64,000 nt of DNA, from contig NC_003284.9 in assembly GCF_000002985.6 (NCBI RefSeq), forward strand, positions 5,084,001 to 5,148,000. The letters run 5' to 3'. Positions 1 through 11,800 of this stretch are shown here, piece after piece. The notes under the pieces were generated by a model. That model was not told the origin of the DNA and made no database searches. It saw only the letters and a list, made by a program, of their open reading frames with translations. The position numbers were made by a program, and so were the translations under genes. The DNA comes from Caenorhabditis elegans. Taxonomy: Eukaryota > Nematoda > Chromadorea > Rhabditida > Rhabditidae. Positions within the stretch are counted from its first letter, which is position 1, and each line of letters starts with the position of its first letter.

Positions 1-1622
1 GTTATTGAAATGCATTTTAGAACAAATAAATGTTCACGTCAGTCTAAATTGGATATGTACTATTGCAACAGAAATTTGGTAACAGAAATTCAAATTTTAG
101 ACGCTATTCGACACCATTTGAATTCATTAACAAATAAATTGACTTTCTAGTTGGCGCTGTTTATCACACTTTTTATAAACAGTTTTTCGCGAATAAACAA
201 ACAAAAACAAAATGGCAACGAAAAAAGAATCGCTAGTGTTTCCGGAGATCGACTTCGGAAGAACTGAGGCTCCATCCATGGGGGCGCATGCGGCCAGGAA
301 ATAAGGTGCGGGAGCGCCTGTTTCCGTTCCTTTGTGCTCGTACCCTAGGCGGCCCATCTAAATGCATCCTAACAATAATCACATCCTGTCAGACGACGTG
401 CCATAATAGATTTGCGCCGGCGCTATGGCTCGTCTCTAATTCTGTGAGGCATGAACATAAAATAACTTACTCAACGTTGCTGGATACATTGCGCTGTAGT
501 GCAATGAATAAAGCTCCACGCAGCCCGAAAACCAAATCCCCATTTGGAGGGCGGGCGCTTCGAGACGGCTCGATGAATTGCTCCATTCAGCGGCGACGTT
601 GGTGCTCTCTATTTACTACGGTAGTTGAGAGTCGTAAGTAGGTGAGTGTGGCAGAAGTGGCAGTTTGTCGGACCCCTGACTTCCGTTCAAATTTCCGGTT
701 TGATAATCGAAGCTTTGGATACAGCTAATCTAATGAAATAATTTTGATTAAAGAGAAGCGCTTCGATTATCGCATCACTAAGACAATTTCGAGAACGTAA
801 AGCTCCACGTAGGCCACTGATTTCTGAGCAGGCTCCATTGAATGTTGCGATCCTGGAGATATGTATAGATATGTAAAGCGGCATAGCGCTTTATTTCAGA
901 AAAAACTTAAACAAACGTGATATTTTACAAATCAAAAATTCTAGCCTCAGAAAAAAGGTTAAAGTACATAATAGTACATAAAATTCGCAAACAAGTGGAA
1001 CCATTCTCTAGATAGATGTACGATGTTTGATATCGTACGATGTCCGGAAATAAGCACTTTAGAACATTTTTGAAACGGTTTCATTTCTGGTCGAGTTTTA
1101 AAAACAATCTACTTTGTTTGATAATGGTAGATGGCTGGAATATAAAAACCATAAATCGACTCTACTTCAGTTATCGGTTTGTCTGTCAAACTTTCGAAGT
1201 GTTCAATCGGTTTTATCTTTTCCTTTTCGAAGTGCATCATGACCCTTTTTTTTGTCCAAGCGTTTTAACACCTATTAACACCAAAAAAAACGAATTTCCA
1301 CCAGTTTTGTAAAAATACCAAGTTTTGTATTATTAAGATTTCCGTTTTGATAGGTTCTTGACAAAATTTGCCTAGTATAGATCGGGTAAAGTTCTGATGT
1401 TTAAGTACAGAAAATAAAATCATTCGTGATAACACTTTTGATAAGAAGCGTCACAATTTATGAGGTTGTCACTCTTGTTTTTTTATTAATTTAGTTAGTT
1501 TCTCGTGATTCTTAATATCTAGTTCAAAGACTGAGTACATATTTTTAGACAATTTGTTAATTTATTTTTCTCACTTAAACAATCAAAAGTGCATAAAATT
1601 TCATACAAACAATAAAAAGTTT
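1..1622. other. Non-coding flank with a GC-richer block
   Basis: I see no convincing gene here. The stretch from about 240 to 680 is clearly richer in G and C than the AT-rich DNA on both sides and holds several open frames, none with protein-like continuity. The best small frame is an ATG at 214 giving 28 residues before a stop. From about 890 to 1620 the DNA is AT-rich and nothing stands out. Confidence 0.5.
1614..1618 (-). terminator. Pol III T-run terminator of tRNA-Ile
   Basis: Five consecutive T on the minus strand start four bases past the tRNA 3' end, which is the usual RNA polymerase III stop signal. Confidence 0.75.
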
Positions 1623-1695
1623 GCCGCCAGCAGGGGTCGAACCTGCGACCTTGGGCTTATTAGACCCACGCTCTAACCGACTGAGCTATGGCGGC
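1623..1695 (-). tRNA. tRNA-Ile, anticodon AAT
   Basis: Read on the minus strand, this 73-base stretch folds as a complete tRNA. The 7-bp acceptor stem is GCCGCCA with TGGCGGC. The D arm is GCTCAGTCGGTTAGAGC. The anticodon stem TGGGT/GCCCA closes a loop CTAATAA whose anticodon is AAT, read as IAU for isoleucine after inosine formation. The T arm is GCAGG-TTCGACC-CCTGC. There is no intron. A run of five A on the plus strand at 1614-1618 gives a T5 RNA polymerase III terminator just downstream. The A and B box sequences are intact, so it should be functional. Confidence 0.95.
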
Positions 1696-3834
1696 TTGTT
1701 GTACATCTATTTCGTTCTTTGTTATGTGTCGCGAGAAACGCAAAGACGAAAGGAAAAGAGAAAAGGCGATAGGAGAGAGAAAAGTAGGCTGTGGTCGCAT
1801 GTGTTTCTGCCACTGGAGGGGGCAAAAGAAATGGCAGAGCCAATTTCAACAACAAAATGGCATACGCCCTTAGTTCTCCAATTTTCACCTCGCTTTCCTT
1901 TTTTTGACATTGTTTTGATTCATGTCGCATTCTTACCCAATTAGAAAAAAATCGATTTTGGAAAGTGTTTTCTGATCGGTTATTATCTATTTTCAACGCA
2001 ATAGTTTACATTCAGCAAATCCTTTAAACAATAATTGTTGATATTTCTTGTTGTATCTTAAAATATGCATCAAAAATAAACTGCTGGAAAAATTTCAAAT
2101 TATCAAATTATTGTTATTAATTTCATTCTCAGGAAAATTAAAGTTAAATTTTTTTAGTTGTTATGTTTTTTGTATTGTCACCAAATGTATCATATCTTGC
2201 ACTCTTTCAAAACAAAACAATAATTTATCTTATGAATATATGAATACGTAATATCTGTACACCACGACCCTAAAAACATCTGCAAAGACGCTCATTATAA
2301 AGACGACCTCCTCTGTCTGCACTCTCCACTGAGCGCACTCTCTCTATCATCATTTTCCATCTCTCTGAAGAAAAAATAAGAGAGTGTGGAGGGGGCTCAC
2401 TTGTTTACCGGTGTGGTCAAACGTTTGTTAGCAAAGTCAATTTCTTCTTTTTTAAACACTCATAATTTGTCGGTACTTGTTTGTGTTGTTTTCAACAAGT
2501 TTCTTAATTTTTGTTAATAAGTTTTATTAAAAGTGGAGTAGTATTCCCTGTTTTTTTTAAATCATAATTGATAGAAAACAATCACAATATACAAAATAAA
2601 ACCATTAAAAAAATTGTAAATAAAAAAACGAAATAAATGAATATTAGTATAACAGTCACTTCAAAAATTCAAAAATTACATTGCACATATTTGTTTTTTT
2701 TTCACATCAAAATTTGAAACTCGCAAAACAATTTTAAAAAATTATTTATTAAATTATTTCTCAGTAATATTTAGCCATTTTATTTAATTTTAATTTTTTT
2801 AAAACAAAATTCTAGTTTACTTCAAACATTAACTCATAAAATAAACCAAAACAATTTTAAATTCACATATAAGTATTTTTACTAATCTTCTCGGTTTCTT
2901 CGACTTCAATTTACCCTATATTTGCTTCTGTTTTTGACTACATGTGTAATTCCTCAAAAGTTTTTTTTCCATTTCTCACTAGTCACCATTCTTTTTCTCT
3001 CACTTTTCAGGTCGGTCAGATGTACTTCGAGTAAAAGTTTCTGAGCGCATGTGTGTGTTTGTCATATAACTTTTTTTTCATTTTCTCAGTGGGAATATAT
3101 GACATTGTAAAGTTTTGCCGATTGCTGGAAACTTTGGCAATTTTCAAACATCTCTAGATTTCCAAAATTTTAAACTTTAGCCTCGCCATAGTTTGCCACT
3201 TTAGTAATTTTTACTCATTTTCTTTTAAAAGCCTACGTATGCATTGATTTACGTTGATTTATACTGTAAAGTTATGTTTGAACAACAAAATCTACATATA
3301 AGAACTACATATAAAAATATCAGTAGTTTTTTGGCGTAATTTGTGTTGGCGTAATTTGTGTTGTACCTCCCGTGTCGTTTTTTTCAACAATCGACTGACT
3401 TTTTTTCAACAATCGAACAGTCAATGTCGCAATTCGCAATTCATATTAATCAGTTTTCAACATGAGACGGCTAGTTTTGACATTCTCACATGACTTCCGC
3501 ATATTGTTAATCAGAAACTATGTATGTTTCTAGATGTCACATAAAACGCAGTTTATTTTTAATAGAAAAAACAGTACTTTATCAAACTATGAAACATATT
3601 CTATTTTTAGATTTTTAGAGATAAACTGAAAAATTGGAAAACCAAAAAAAAAATCTATCAGAAGAATTTCATTATTCTAATCTACTGAAAACATGTCAAT
3701 TCAATAGATATAGACGGCTAGAGATAACTTTTTTAATTCTAAACATTTTCAATCACATTGTACCAAAAAATTTCATTTCAATAAAACTTCTATTCGCGAT
3801 TTTTTATTTCTATAAGTTTGGTTTAACAAAAAAC
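1696..3834. other. Intergenic DNA upstream of the PANK4 orthologue
   Basis: No coding region is supported. The first 200 bases flanking the tRNA are purine-rich. Around 2310-2400 there is a CT-rich promoter-like block (CACTCTCT at 2336-2343 and its complement AGAGAGTG at 2379-2386). At 3331-3416 there are short tandem duplications. The rest is AT-rich. The purine/pyrimidine block and the duplications are the only structures I can point to, and they may belong to the promoter of the gene starting at 3856. Confidence 0.5.
3331..3416. repeat. Short local duplications
   Basis: The 15-mer TTGGCGTAATTTGTG occurs twice in tandem (3331-3345 and 3346-3360). Immediately after it, a T-run followed by CAACAATCGA occurs twice, about 23 bases apart. 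The two adjacent small duplications suggest replication slippage. Confidence 0.7.
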
Positions 3835-3855
3835 ATTCCAGCCACCCGTCCAACA

Positions 3856-6800
3856 ATGGACATAGCTCAGCGAAAAATTGATTTTCACCGGCTTGTCCGA
3901 GATGCTCCGATGATAACTCATATCTGCTTCGATGCCTGTTCCAAAACCGTCAAAATCGTCTACTCGTCATCAGTACCGCTGTCACACACTACTCTAGAGT
4001 GTACAGTAAGTTTTGTTTTTGAAATTTGTAACTTACTAAAATAAAATAAAAACAAAACTTGGGTGCGTGTATGCACATCTGCTAGAATTTAGACCCTAAT
4101 AGTTGGGGGGACATTTTATGCAATCATCTGTGACCCCAACTGATATTAAGACCCGACATCTACTTGGGTCTGCGCCACGCCCTGAGGTTAACATCGTGCG
4201 GCGCTGAACCCGATCAGGTAAATTTCGGGCCTTCATAGCAGAAAAATAAATGTTTGTGAGATGAAAAAACATTTTGGGGTACAGGTAATACACGTTTACC
4301 TACCAAACAATTGTTTCTTTTTTAGAGAATTCTTTCAAAGCAAAGTGAAGACAGAATATACTGCATTCAAGTTCAGTATCCCGATTTCCCGCTGATTCTG
4401 AATTTTTTCGGTGAAAATTGCCCATTGCTCAAAGGAACGACCGTCGATTTTGTAGTAACCGCCAGTCAAAATGCAGAAATCGAAGAAGTTATTCGGAAGG
4501 TTCTGGATGTGGAGTGAGTTGTTATCGGGAAATTATAACGGTGCAAAATCTAGTTGATAAGTGTGACGTTTTAATTTTAAAGCTGTAACTTTATACAAAA
4601 ATTTTCTGGTGAAGTTCTTTTTTTTATTGACTGATATCATTTTTTTGTAAAAGCACAATAATTGGAAAGAAAAAAAGTTTCATTTGAAAACTAAATTTTT
4701 ACTTGATTACAAACTTAATATGCATTTTCAGTTTTCAAACTGGAAATTTGGATCTAACACATAAAAATAACTAACAAATATTTTTTTTAAAGACTCCGAC
4801 ATGTTGATGCATTCAATGGACTTGTCAACGGAACCTCGTTCCTCCTTAGAAACATTGAAGCCGAATGCTTCACCTACTCATTTGATGAATCTCAAGAATA
4901 CGAATTTCAAACGCTTAACAATGACTCAATGTTTCCATATCTTCTAATTAATATTCGAACAGGAGTGTCAGTTGTACTTGTTGAAGGTGAAAATCAATTC
5001 AAAAGACTAGGAGGAAGCTCGATTGGAGGCGGAAGTTTCTTGGGGCTCACCGAGCTCATCACAGGAGTTAGTGATATCGAGGAAATGATGGATCGTGCTC
5101 TACAAGGCAGTCCTGACGAGTTTGATATTTTCATCAGAGACATTTATGGAGATCGGTATGTTTTTTTCAGAATTTTTTGAAATAATTTGGGAGTAACTTC
5201 AACATAGTATTTGAAGATTGAGTATCCCGTAACGGAAAGTACATAGTAGTACAGATTTCAACAAAAACGATGTAATAAACATAAGAACTTGAAAACTCCG
5301 TTGTCAATGCAAAATCATGAGCTTGAAGAGTTTAGAAAAAACTGCATTGCTGCCAAATTTTCAGTCTTCTGAAATATTCGTTAACGAAAACAAGTTGTTC
5401 AAGCACATTCATTTAAAATAAACTTTTCCAAGTTTTTCAGAAGAGTTTTTCATGACACTTGGTCATTTTAGCACCATAAAAATGTTTTCTCATTATTTTG
5501 CCAATGGCCGTCCGTGATCCAACTTTGAAGTAAACTTAGTTAGCAAGCAAATAAAAAACCTCATTTTGAATTGCTGCGCAAATTTATTTAAAATTCAAGT
5601 TAGCTATTTTCTACCGCTTTCCTCCATTTCAATAACAAATCTCGCAGTTTTACCGGACTTTTCCTGTTTTATAAAAATTATATTCATTAGTTCCAGCACA
5701 TTAAATACAATTTTCACCACTCTCCCCTTTTCACGATAGAACTTTTCTAACCACTCTGAAAGTTTCAGCGCTTCAAATTTCAATATGGATCCCCATCTTC
5801 TTGCCGCATCTTTTGGACGGGTCACCCGTGGAGAAACCGTACGGAGGGCTGAAAATTTTGATGAACAATCAAAAAACAATGCAATTCTCAGTCTTCTCAG
5901 AATGATTCTTTACAACGTATCACAGGTAAGTAGTTTTTTGCACTGCACTTCAAATATATTAAAATTGAAAAAAATTCTAGCTTGCCTACATGCTGTCGGA
6001 GATTTCAAATGTTAAACGTGTGTTCTTCAACGGATTTTTAGTAAGAAACCGCCCGATTGTCATGAAAACTCTTTCATTTGCATGCAACTACTGGTCGAGT
6101 GGCAAACTTCGAGCCTATTTTCTCCGCCATGAAAACTATACCACTGGCTTAGGTGCTTTCTTGGAAAATTTTCCGAACGCAGATTTATATTGGAAGGAAT
6201 ACTGCTCAGGATCCACTGCTCTTGGCCGATTTGTGCCTGTTGAGCCTCTTGAAACCGGCTTCAAAACTCAGACGTTTGCATTGAGATGTACAGGATTCAA
6301 AGCTGCGCCGTTTGCATTGTTGGTAGATCAGGATGGAAAACCAGACACGATTGATTTTAATAAGGACGAAGAAGCGCGAAATTTCTGGATTGAAATTCTC
6401 GATAAAACAATAAACGACATTACCAAATTTGCAATTGCCTCACAGGAAAACTGCTCAAACAAGGAAGATTTAACAAATCGAGCGGAAGATTTTCAATCAG
6501 ATTTTGTAAAAACTATGGATATAATTAAAGAACACCATGTGTAAGTTGAAAAGAATTTTGAGCCGGTGCAAAATCAAATGTTTTCAGAGCATATGGAAAT
6601 TCAAACGCGAGAAACATGCTAGAAGTTCGCGAACAAATCTTGCAGGAAAAAGGATTTGATGATATTTACGTGCAGAAGAAACACGCTGAAAACTGCACAG
6701 CAATTGCAGAATTGCCACGTGTTTTAGCAAAAATTGATGAGCTGAAGAATGTGAGTCATTATAATTTGCATTGAAATTTCGTATTTTCAAATTCCCTATG

Positions 6801-8298
6801 ACTTTGGTAACTTTCACGAAAATATGACACATGCAGTTTAAAACATCGAAAAAACGTTATTTTCCATAACTTTGCGGGAAATTAAAAAGAACGGTTCAGT
6901 TAATTGTTTTTTTTTACCTTAAGAAGCATTGAATTTTTCAAAAGCTTCACTAAACACGGCTCGTATGACATCATGTTAGTGAAACATTACTAGTAACTAT
7001 TTTGTGTAATAGTAATAGAAAAAAACACGTTAGTATTTTCAGACTGGAGATGAAAAAACCGTATTGGAATACGTCTCCCGTGGGTTACTAGCTGGAAATG
7101 TATTCGATTGGGGAGCAAAAGAAGTTGTCAAAATGATGAACAGCGAGTCGGGTTTAACATTTCAAACAGCCATCGACCACGTTGAAAATCGCCCTTGGCT
7201 GTTTGACGGATTTGATTCTTTCTACAAAAAGCACAAGGAATATAAATCCGTATTAATATTTGTGGACAACTCTGGATTTGACTACATCTTGGGAATCATT
7301 CCATTTGCTAGAGAACTTTTGAGAAATGGATCAAGAGTTATAATTTGTGCCAACACGTCTCCTGCTCTAAACGATCTCACTTATCGAGAAATGGTGGAGT
7401 TGGCTCCAGAATTAAAAAATGCTGATTCAGATCTAGCAAAGTTTATTGACAGTAACCAAATGATGTTTGTGCAGACTGGACAAGAATCGCCGTGCATGGA
7501 TGCAAGGTAAATTTGATAAAACGGTGGTACCTAAAAAGATTGAATGTTTCAGACGAGTTCATCAAGATCTAAACGAGACAGTGAAAAAATTCAACACGGA
7601 TTTGGTAGTAATAGAGGGGATGGGTCGCGCTCTTCATACAAATTTTAATGTGCAGTTTAAGTGTGACTCATTGAAGGTGGGCTATTGAAATTCAGAGACG
7701 TTAATGAGTTTTATTATTTTGAATTAACAACCTTTTTTTTTCATTCAGAAAAGTTTATGAAGCACTGCAATTCATTGTTTAAACTCATATCTAAATCGTT
7801 TTCCATCATTTTTTTGAAAGTTTTCTCAAAAACTAGCACGAGAGTGACCCAAACATTTTTTTAAATTTAATTTTTCTGTTGCACCGAGACCCATTTGAAT
7901 GAATCCTCGGGCCCTTAATAAACCTTGCCAAAATCTAGTGAAGTTATGATATCACTAGAGTTCACGTTTGGACTGTCAATTAAAAAAAAGTCATTTGAAT
8001 AAAACTCCGTCAAAGTGAAATAAGAAAAAGCCGTACTCAAGCCGCTGAATGCTACATTTTGGTGTTTTGAAATTTATAAGTACTTATTGAATTGTAGTTT
8101 TAAAAAAATTATTGTTTTGCTTTTTAAAATTTATTTCCTCATAAGCAAATGATTGTATCAAACGGGTGTTTCAAGATTTAAAGTAGAAGTTATTTTCAGG
8201 CCGCTGTAATTAAAACCCAATGGCTTGCGGATCGTCTTGGAGGAAAAATGTTCAGTGTTGTATTCAAACACGAACATGGAGTGAGTGTGACAAACTAA
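3856..8298 (+). CDS. pnk-4: PANK4 orthologue: pseudo-pantothenate kinase fused to DUF89 phosphatase
   Basis: Nine exons read in frame: 3856-4005, 4326-4513, 4793-5155, 5769-5925, 5981-6540, 6588-6750, 7043-7506, 7553-7676 and 8200-8298, giving 755 residues (human PANK4 is about 773). Residues 1 to about 360 match the type II pantothenate kinase fold: NIRTGVSVV, then RLGGSSIGGGSFLGL, LLAASFG, and FNGFLVRNRPIVMKT. The C-terminal half is a DUF89 (ARMT1-type) phosphatase: GLLAGNVFDWGAK, VDNSGFD near residue 602, NTSPALND near 631-638, IEGMGRALHTN, LADRLGGKMFSVVFKHE. The Asp-Asn pair and the later Asp are the family's metal-binding positions. In mammals this phosphatase acts on phosphopantetheine-type intermediates and restrains coenzyme A synthesis. 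The glycine loops of the kinase half are lost, so only the phosphatase is expected to work. An ATTCCAG acceptor 14 bases before the ATG fits trans-splicing. The family call is firm; the symbol is from memory. Confidence 0.93.
4031..4240. other. GC-richer block in intron 1 of the PANK4 orthologue
   Basis: Most of the first intron (4006-4325) is far richer in G and C than the other introns of this gene. It holds a perfect hairpin AGACCC-(11)-GGGTCT at 4149-4171. It does not encode a credible peptide or fold as a tRNA. It may be a fragment of a dispersed repeat. Confidence 0.35.
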
Positions 8299-8841
8299 TA
8301 TCCCATGTGTCATTCTCAACAAACGGTGATATATTCAAGAGCGTGTGATTCGTGATTCTTAACTCTTTCTCATATCGACAACTCTTTCAATTTTCATATT
8401 TGTGCATTTCGAAAACAATTTGTATTTCTGTCTCCTGTGTGTACTTCAGTTTTTATATACTTTCCTCAAAATTATGCTTTAAACATTTTTGAAATTCATT
8501 ATTTTAATTATGGCCAATGAATCATCAGATAAAAACTGATATGCTGTACAACTGAGATAAGTGTACTTATTGGGGGGAAAGAGACAAAAACAAGAAAGGT
8601 AAAGTAAGAAAAACATTGAAATAAAAGTCTTTTAACCGTTTTTCATCAGCAGCTACATTCAAAATGCAAAATAGTGACTAATGTAGCATCGGCCCGAAAC
8701 TCAATAAATTATCATTAAATAATTAATAAAGATTGCAGCAAATTGGGGGAGTCAGAGATTTCAGGTCAGGGAAACCTAAGGTTCTAAAAAAAAAAGAGTT
8801 TTTGAAAAATGGGAAAATTTGAAACAAACATATAATTGAAA
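8299..8841. other. Convergent 3' intergenic region
   Basis: This holds the 3' ends of two genes that converge tail to tail. Possible polyadenylation signals for the left gene are AATAAA at 8620-8625 and 8703-8708. No TTTATT was found for the acn-1 side, so it must use a variant signal. No other feature seen. Confidence 0.5.
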
Positions 8842-11800
8842 TTACAAAGCAAAATAGATAATTAACAAAACCGTCAAGTACAATGAGAATGGAGAAGTTG
8901 CTGCCCTCACTCGTGGTGGCATTTTTGTGGTTGTCTTAGCTGTTGGTTCTGGCTCTGCTGATGGTTCTGGTGTTGTGACTTCATTGTTGAACAATCCAAT
9001 GACAAGTCCTCCCTGCAATTTTTAATTCAAAATTAAAACTGAAAGTTTAAATAAGGGAATACCTTTCCATCCCCAAATCCGCTGTCAGCTGGATTTCCTG
9101 GGACACAGTTGAAAGTGTTTCCGATCTCCAAAGTGTAGAGTCCATCATTGCAAACACAAATTGTTCCGTTGCAGTGAGAATCGAGAAGACACTCTTGTCC
9201 GTTCACGCATTCTCCTCCTGGGAATGCGACTCTATCTTCACTTGGCAAACCATTTCCTCCATCTCCTGGTTGTCTGGTTTTTGGAATCTCCTCGCTGAAA
9301 ATATTTGTTTCGCACACAATCGATTTTGTACTTGAACAATGTTAACTCGGCATTTTACAATAGCTTCTGGTTAGGCCAAAAAATATTTGCTACCAAGGTG
9401 CGCTATGTATAATTATGTTGACACATTCTTTTGCTTATGATTTTCTGAAGCATACGGATTTCCGGAAGGAACGTTTAAAAATAGTTTGGTAACGTTGGTC
9501 TTGTTGTTAAATTTCCAGAGAACAAAATAAGGCAATAAGCCTGTTTCAGCTTGAACAACGGTTGATAACATAATTTTGGTTCTTCAGAATCTAGTTTATA
9601 TATTTGGGACCAAACTTGGGCAAATAGCTATAGCCAAATGCCGAAAACAAATTAAAAACCTACACAGTGAATGGAGTTCCTTCTCCGTCCCATCCAACAA
9701 CAACCTGATCGATTTCATTGGTATTGCGGAGCCAGTTGATGAGTGGCTCGTAGTACTCGAGAAGTGGTTGAGCGTCAAGTTCACCTTTCCCAGAAATCAT
9801 CTCAAGAGCCTTGAGCCATGTGATGGAAGATCCCAGCTTCATGGTCTCGCGAAGCTTCTCAGTGGTGTCTTCGGAAAGGATGCATCCCTCACTCTGAAAA
9901 TCAATGTTTTTAATTAATAAAATAAATAATAATAAAACAACTAACCAAAATAGTTCCCTCTGGGCATAAAGCCTTCAGAATTTGGAATTTCAGCACATAG
10001 CTGATAAGCGTTCGTGTGGCTGGTGAATGAACTTGGGAGACGGAGTTGTGGATGAGAGCGTCCAAATTAGATGTGTTGTATGGTTGTGGGGAGCGAACTC
10101 CTTCGTACTTGTTTCTGATCTCCCACCATCTGTCGTTCAGCTTGTTCTTTGGAACTGTGCCGTCGAACAACTCGTATCTCCAGTTATCAGCAGCAATTGT
10201 GAATGGCAGCTTGGTGAAACTTTCGAGTGATTCCCTAAAAGACAAACATTTTGATGATTTTTTTAATATTTGTAGAGCTTACTTGTAAAGTTTATTGATG
10301 ATGACAGAATCCTTAATATCCAAGTGCTCTGATGGAACAAGCTTTTGAGAGTACAAGTAATGTGGGTTTGTTGAGAGGTGTGCAAATGCATTGGCGATAG
10401 CGTCGGTTATCACTGGTGATGCTTGCTCTCTGAAGTGAATTTTGATTCTTTAATTTTTCAGAAAAACATTTTAAAATCAAACCTGAAAAGAAGCGATTGA
10501 TCCTTGTACAAGTATTGGTAGTAAGTCTGAACGAGAAGCGAGTGAGCTTGCTCAAAGTCTGGCTCGCCAAGCTGTGCACAGGCTTTCACACGGAAATCAT
10601 TTGGTGCTCGCATGTCGAGAGCAGCAGCTGGATGGCAAATCATATCCTTACTCCAGACACGGGCAAAGATTGAACTGGTCCAGTAGGACTTTGGAAGGTG
10701 TGGGAATCCGGCGGATTTGAAATAACGATAAGCCTGCAAAATTTTGTTGGAATTTTTTATGGAGATGAAAAGAAAATATAAAAACTTACTGTGACAAACA
10801 TCTTCTTGGTCGTGTAGTTTTGGGTGTTGAAAGCAGATAACATAGCTTCTGGTGTCTCTGACTCCTCTTCAAATGGTTTAGTTTGCTCGTAGTGGGCTGA
10901 CCAGTCTCCTCCGTCCAACGATCCGAAAAGATGAGCTGGAATTGGTCCGTCCTTGCTAAGACCAACTGGATTCGAGTAAATTCCGGCCAACTGACGACGC
11001 ATGTACGCGTGAAGAAGTTGGTAGAATGGTTGAATAGTAGAGTAAATCTTATCAATCTGCTTGTTCAAGTCAAACTCTGCCTTGTGAACCTTGGAAGACA
11101 TGTCGAAAGCACTTCTCCACATAGCTCCTCCGTTAGCGAATCCATTCAGTTTGGCTCCTTCATTTGAGATTGTGATAATGTTGTTGTACGATGGCTTGCT
11201 CTTAGCAATTGCGGTAACATAGGAAACCCACAAATGTTGAAGTCTTGAAGCATCCTTTTCGTTGCGGAAAATGGAATCCATATCAATTTTTCTGAAATAA
11301 TATCATGGAATCATATAATTTCATAATGCAATTTGCAAAAAAAAACGTACTGAAGTGCACATGGTGGTGGAACATCTTTGTCGCAAATAGTAGAATCCTT
11401 GGAATCGCGGTTCAAGGCAGCCTGAGCCTGAGAGTAATCGGCGAATCTTGATGGAGCAAGAGCAGACATTCCTTCGAATGATACGTATCCAAGTTGTCTC
11501 ATGACCTTCTCGTCGGTGACCGAAGCCATATCGAACTGTTTGGCTTGCATTGAAGTACTCCGAACAAACATGGTGAGAACATTTTCAGCCTCGTCGAGGG
11601 CGAGTTTGAGGGATGGGGAAGCGTCATTAAAGTATCTCCATCCTGAGAGAGCGACCTCGCGGAGGACCTGGAAAAGCGTTTTTAACTATTTTTTCGATTT
11701 TTAATTAATAATGTTCAACAAGAGTGTTCGGATATATTAAGTTCTCAAGTTTTAAACAATAAGAGTTTTCACAAAAATTTCCATTCTTTTCTGTTAAGAA

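Noticed and set aside
4031-4240. Intron block considered as a second tRNA gene.
   Set aside because: It has GC-rich hairpins but no acceptor stem, T loop or anticodon arm in the right order on either strand.
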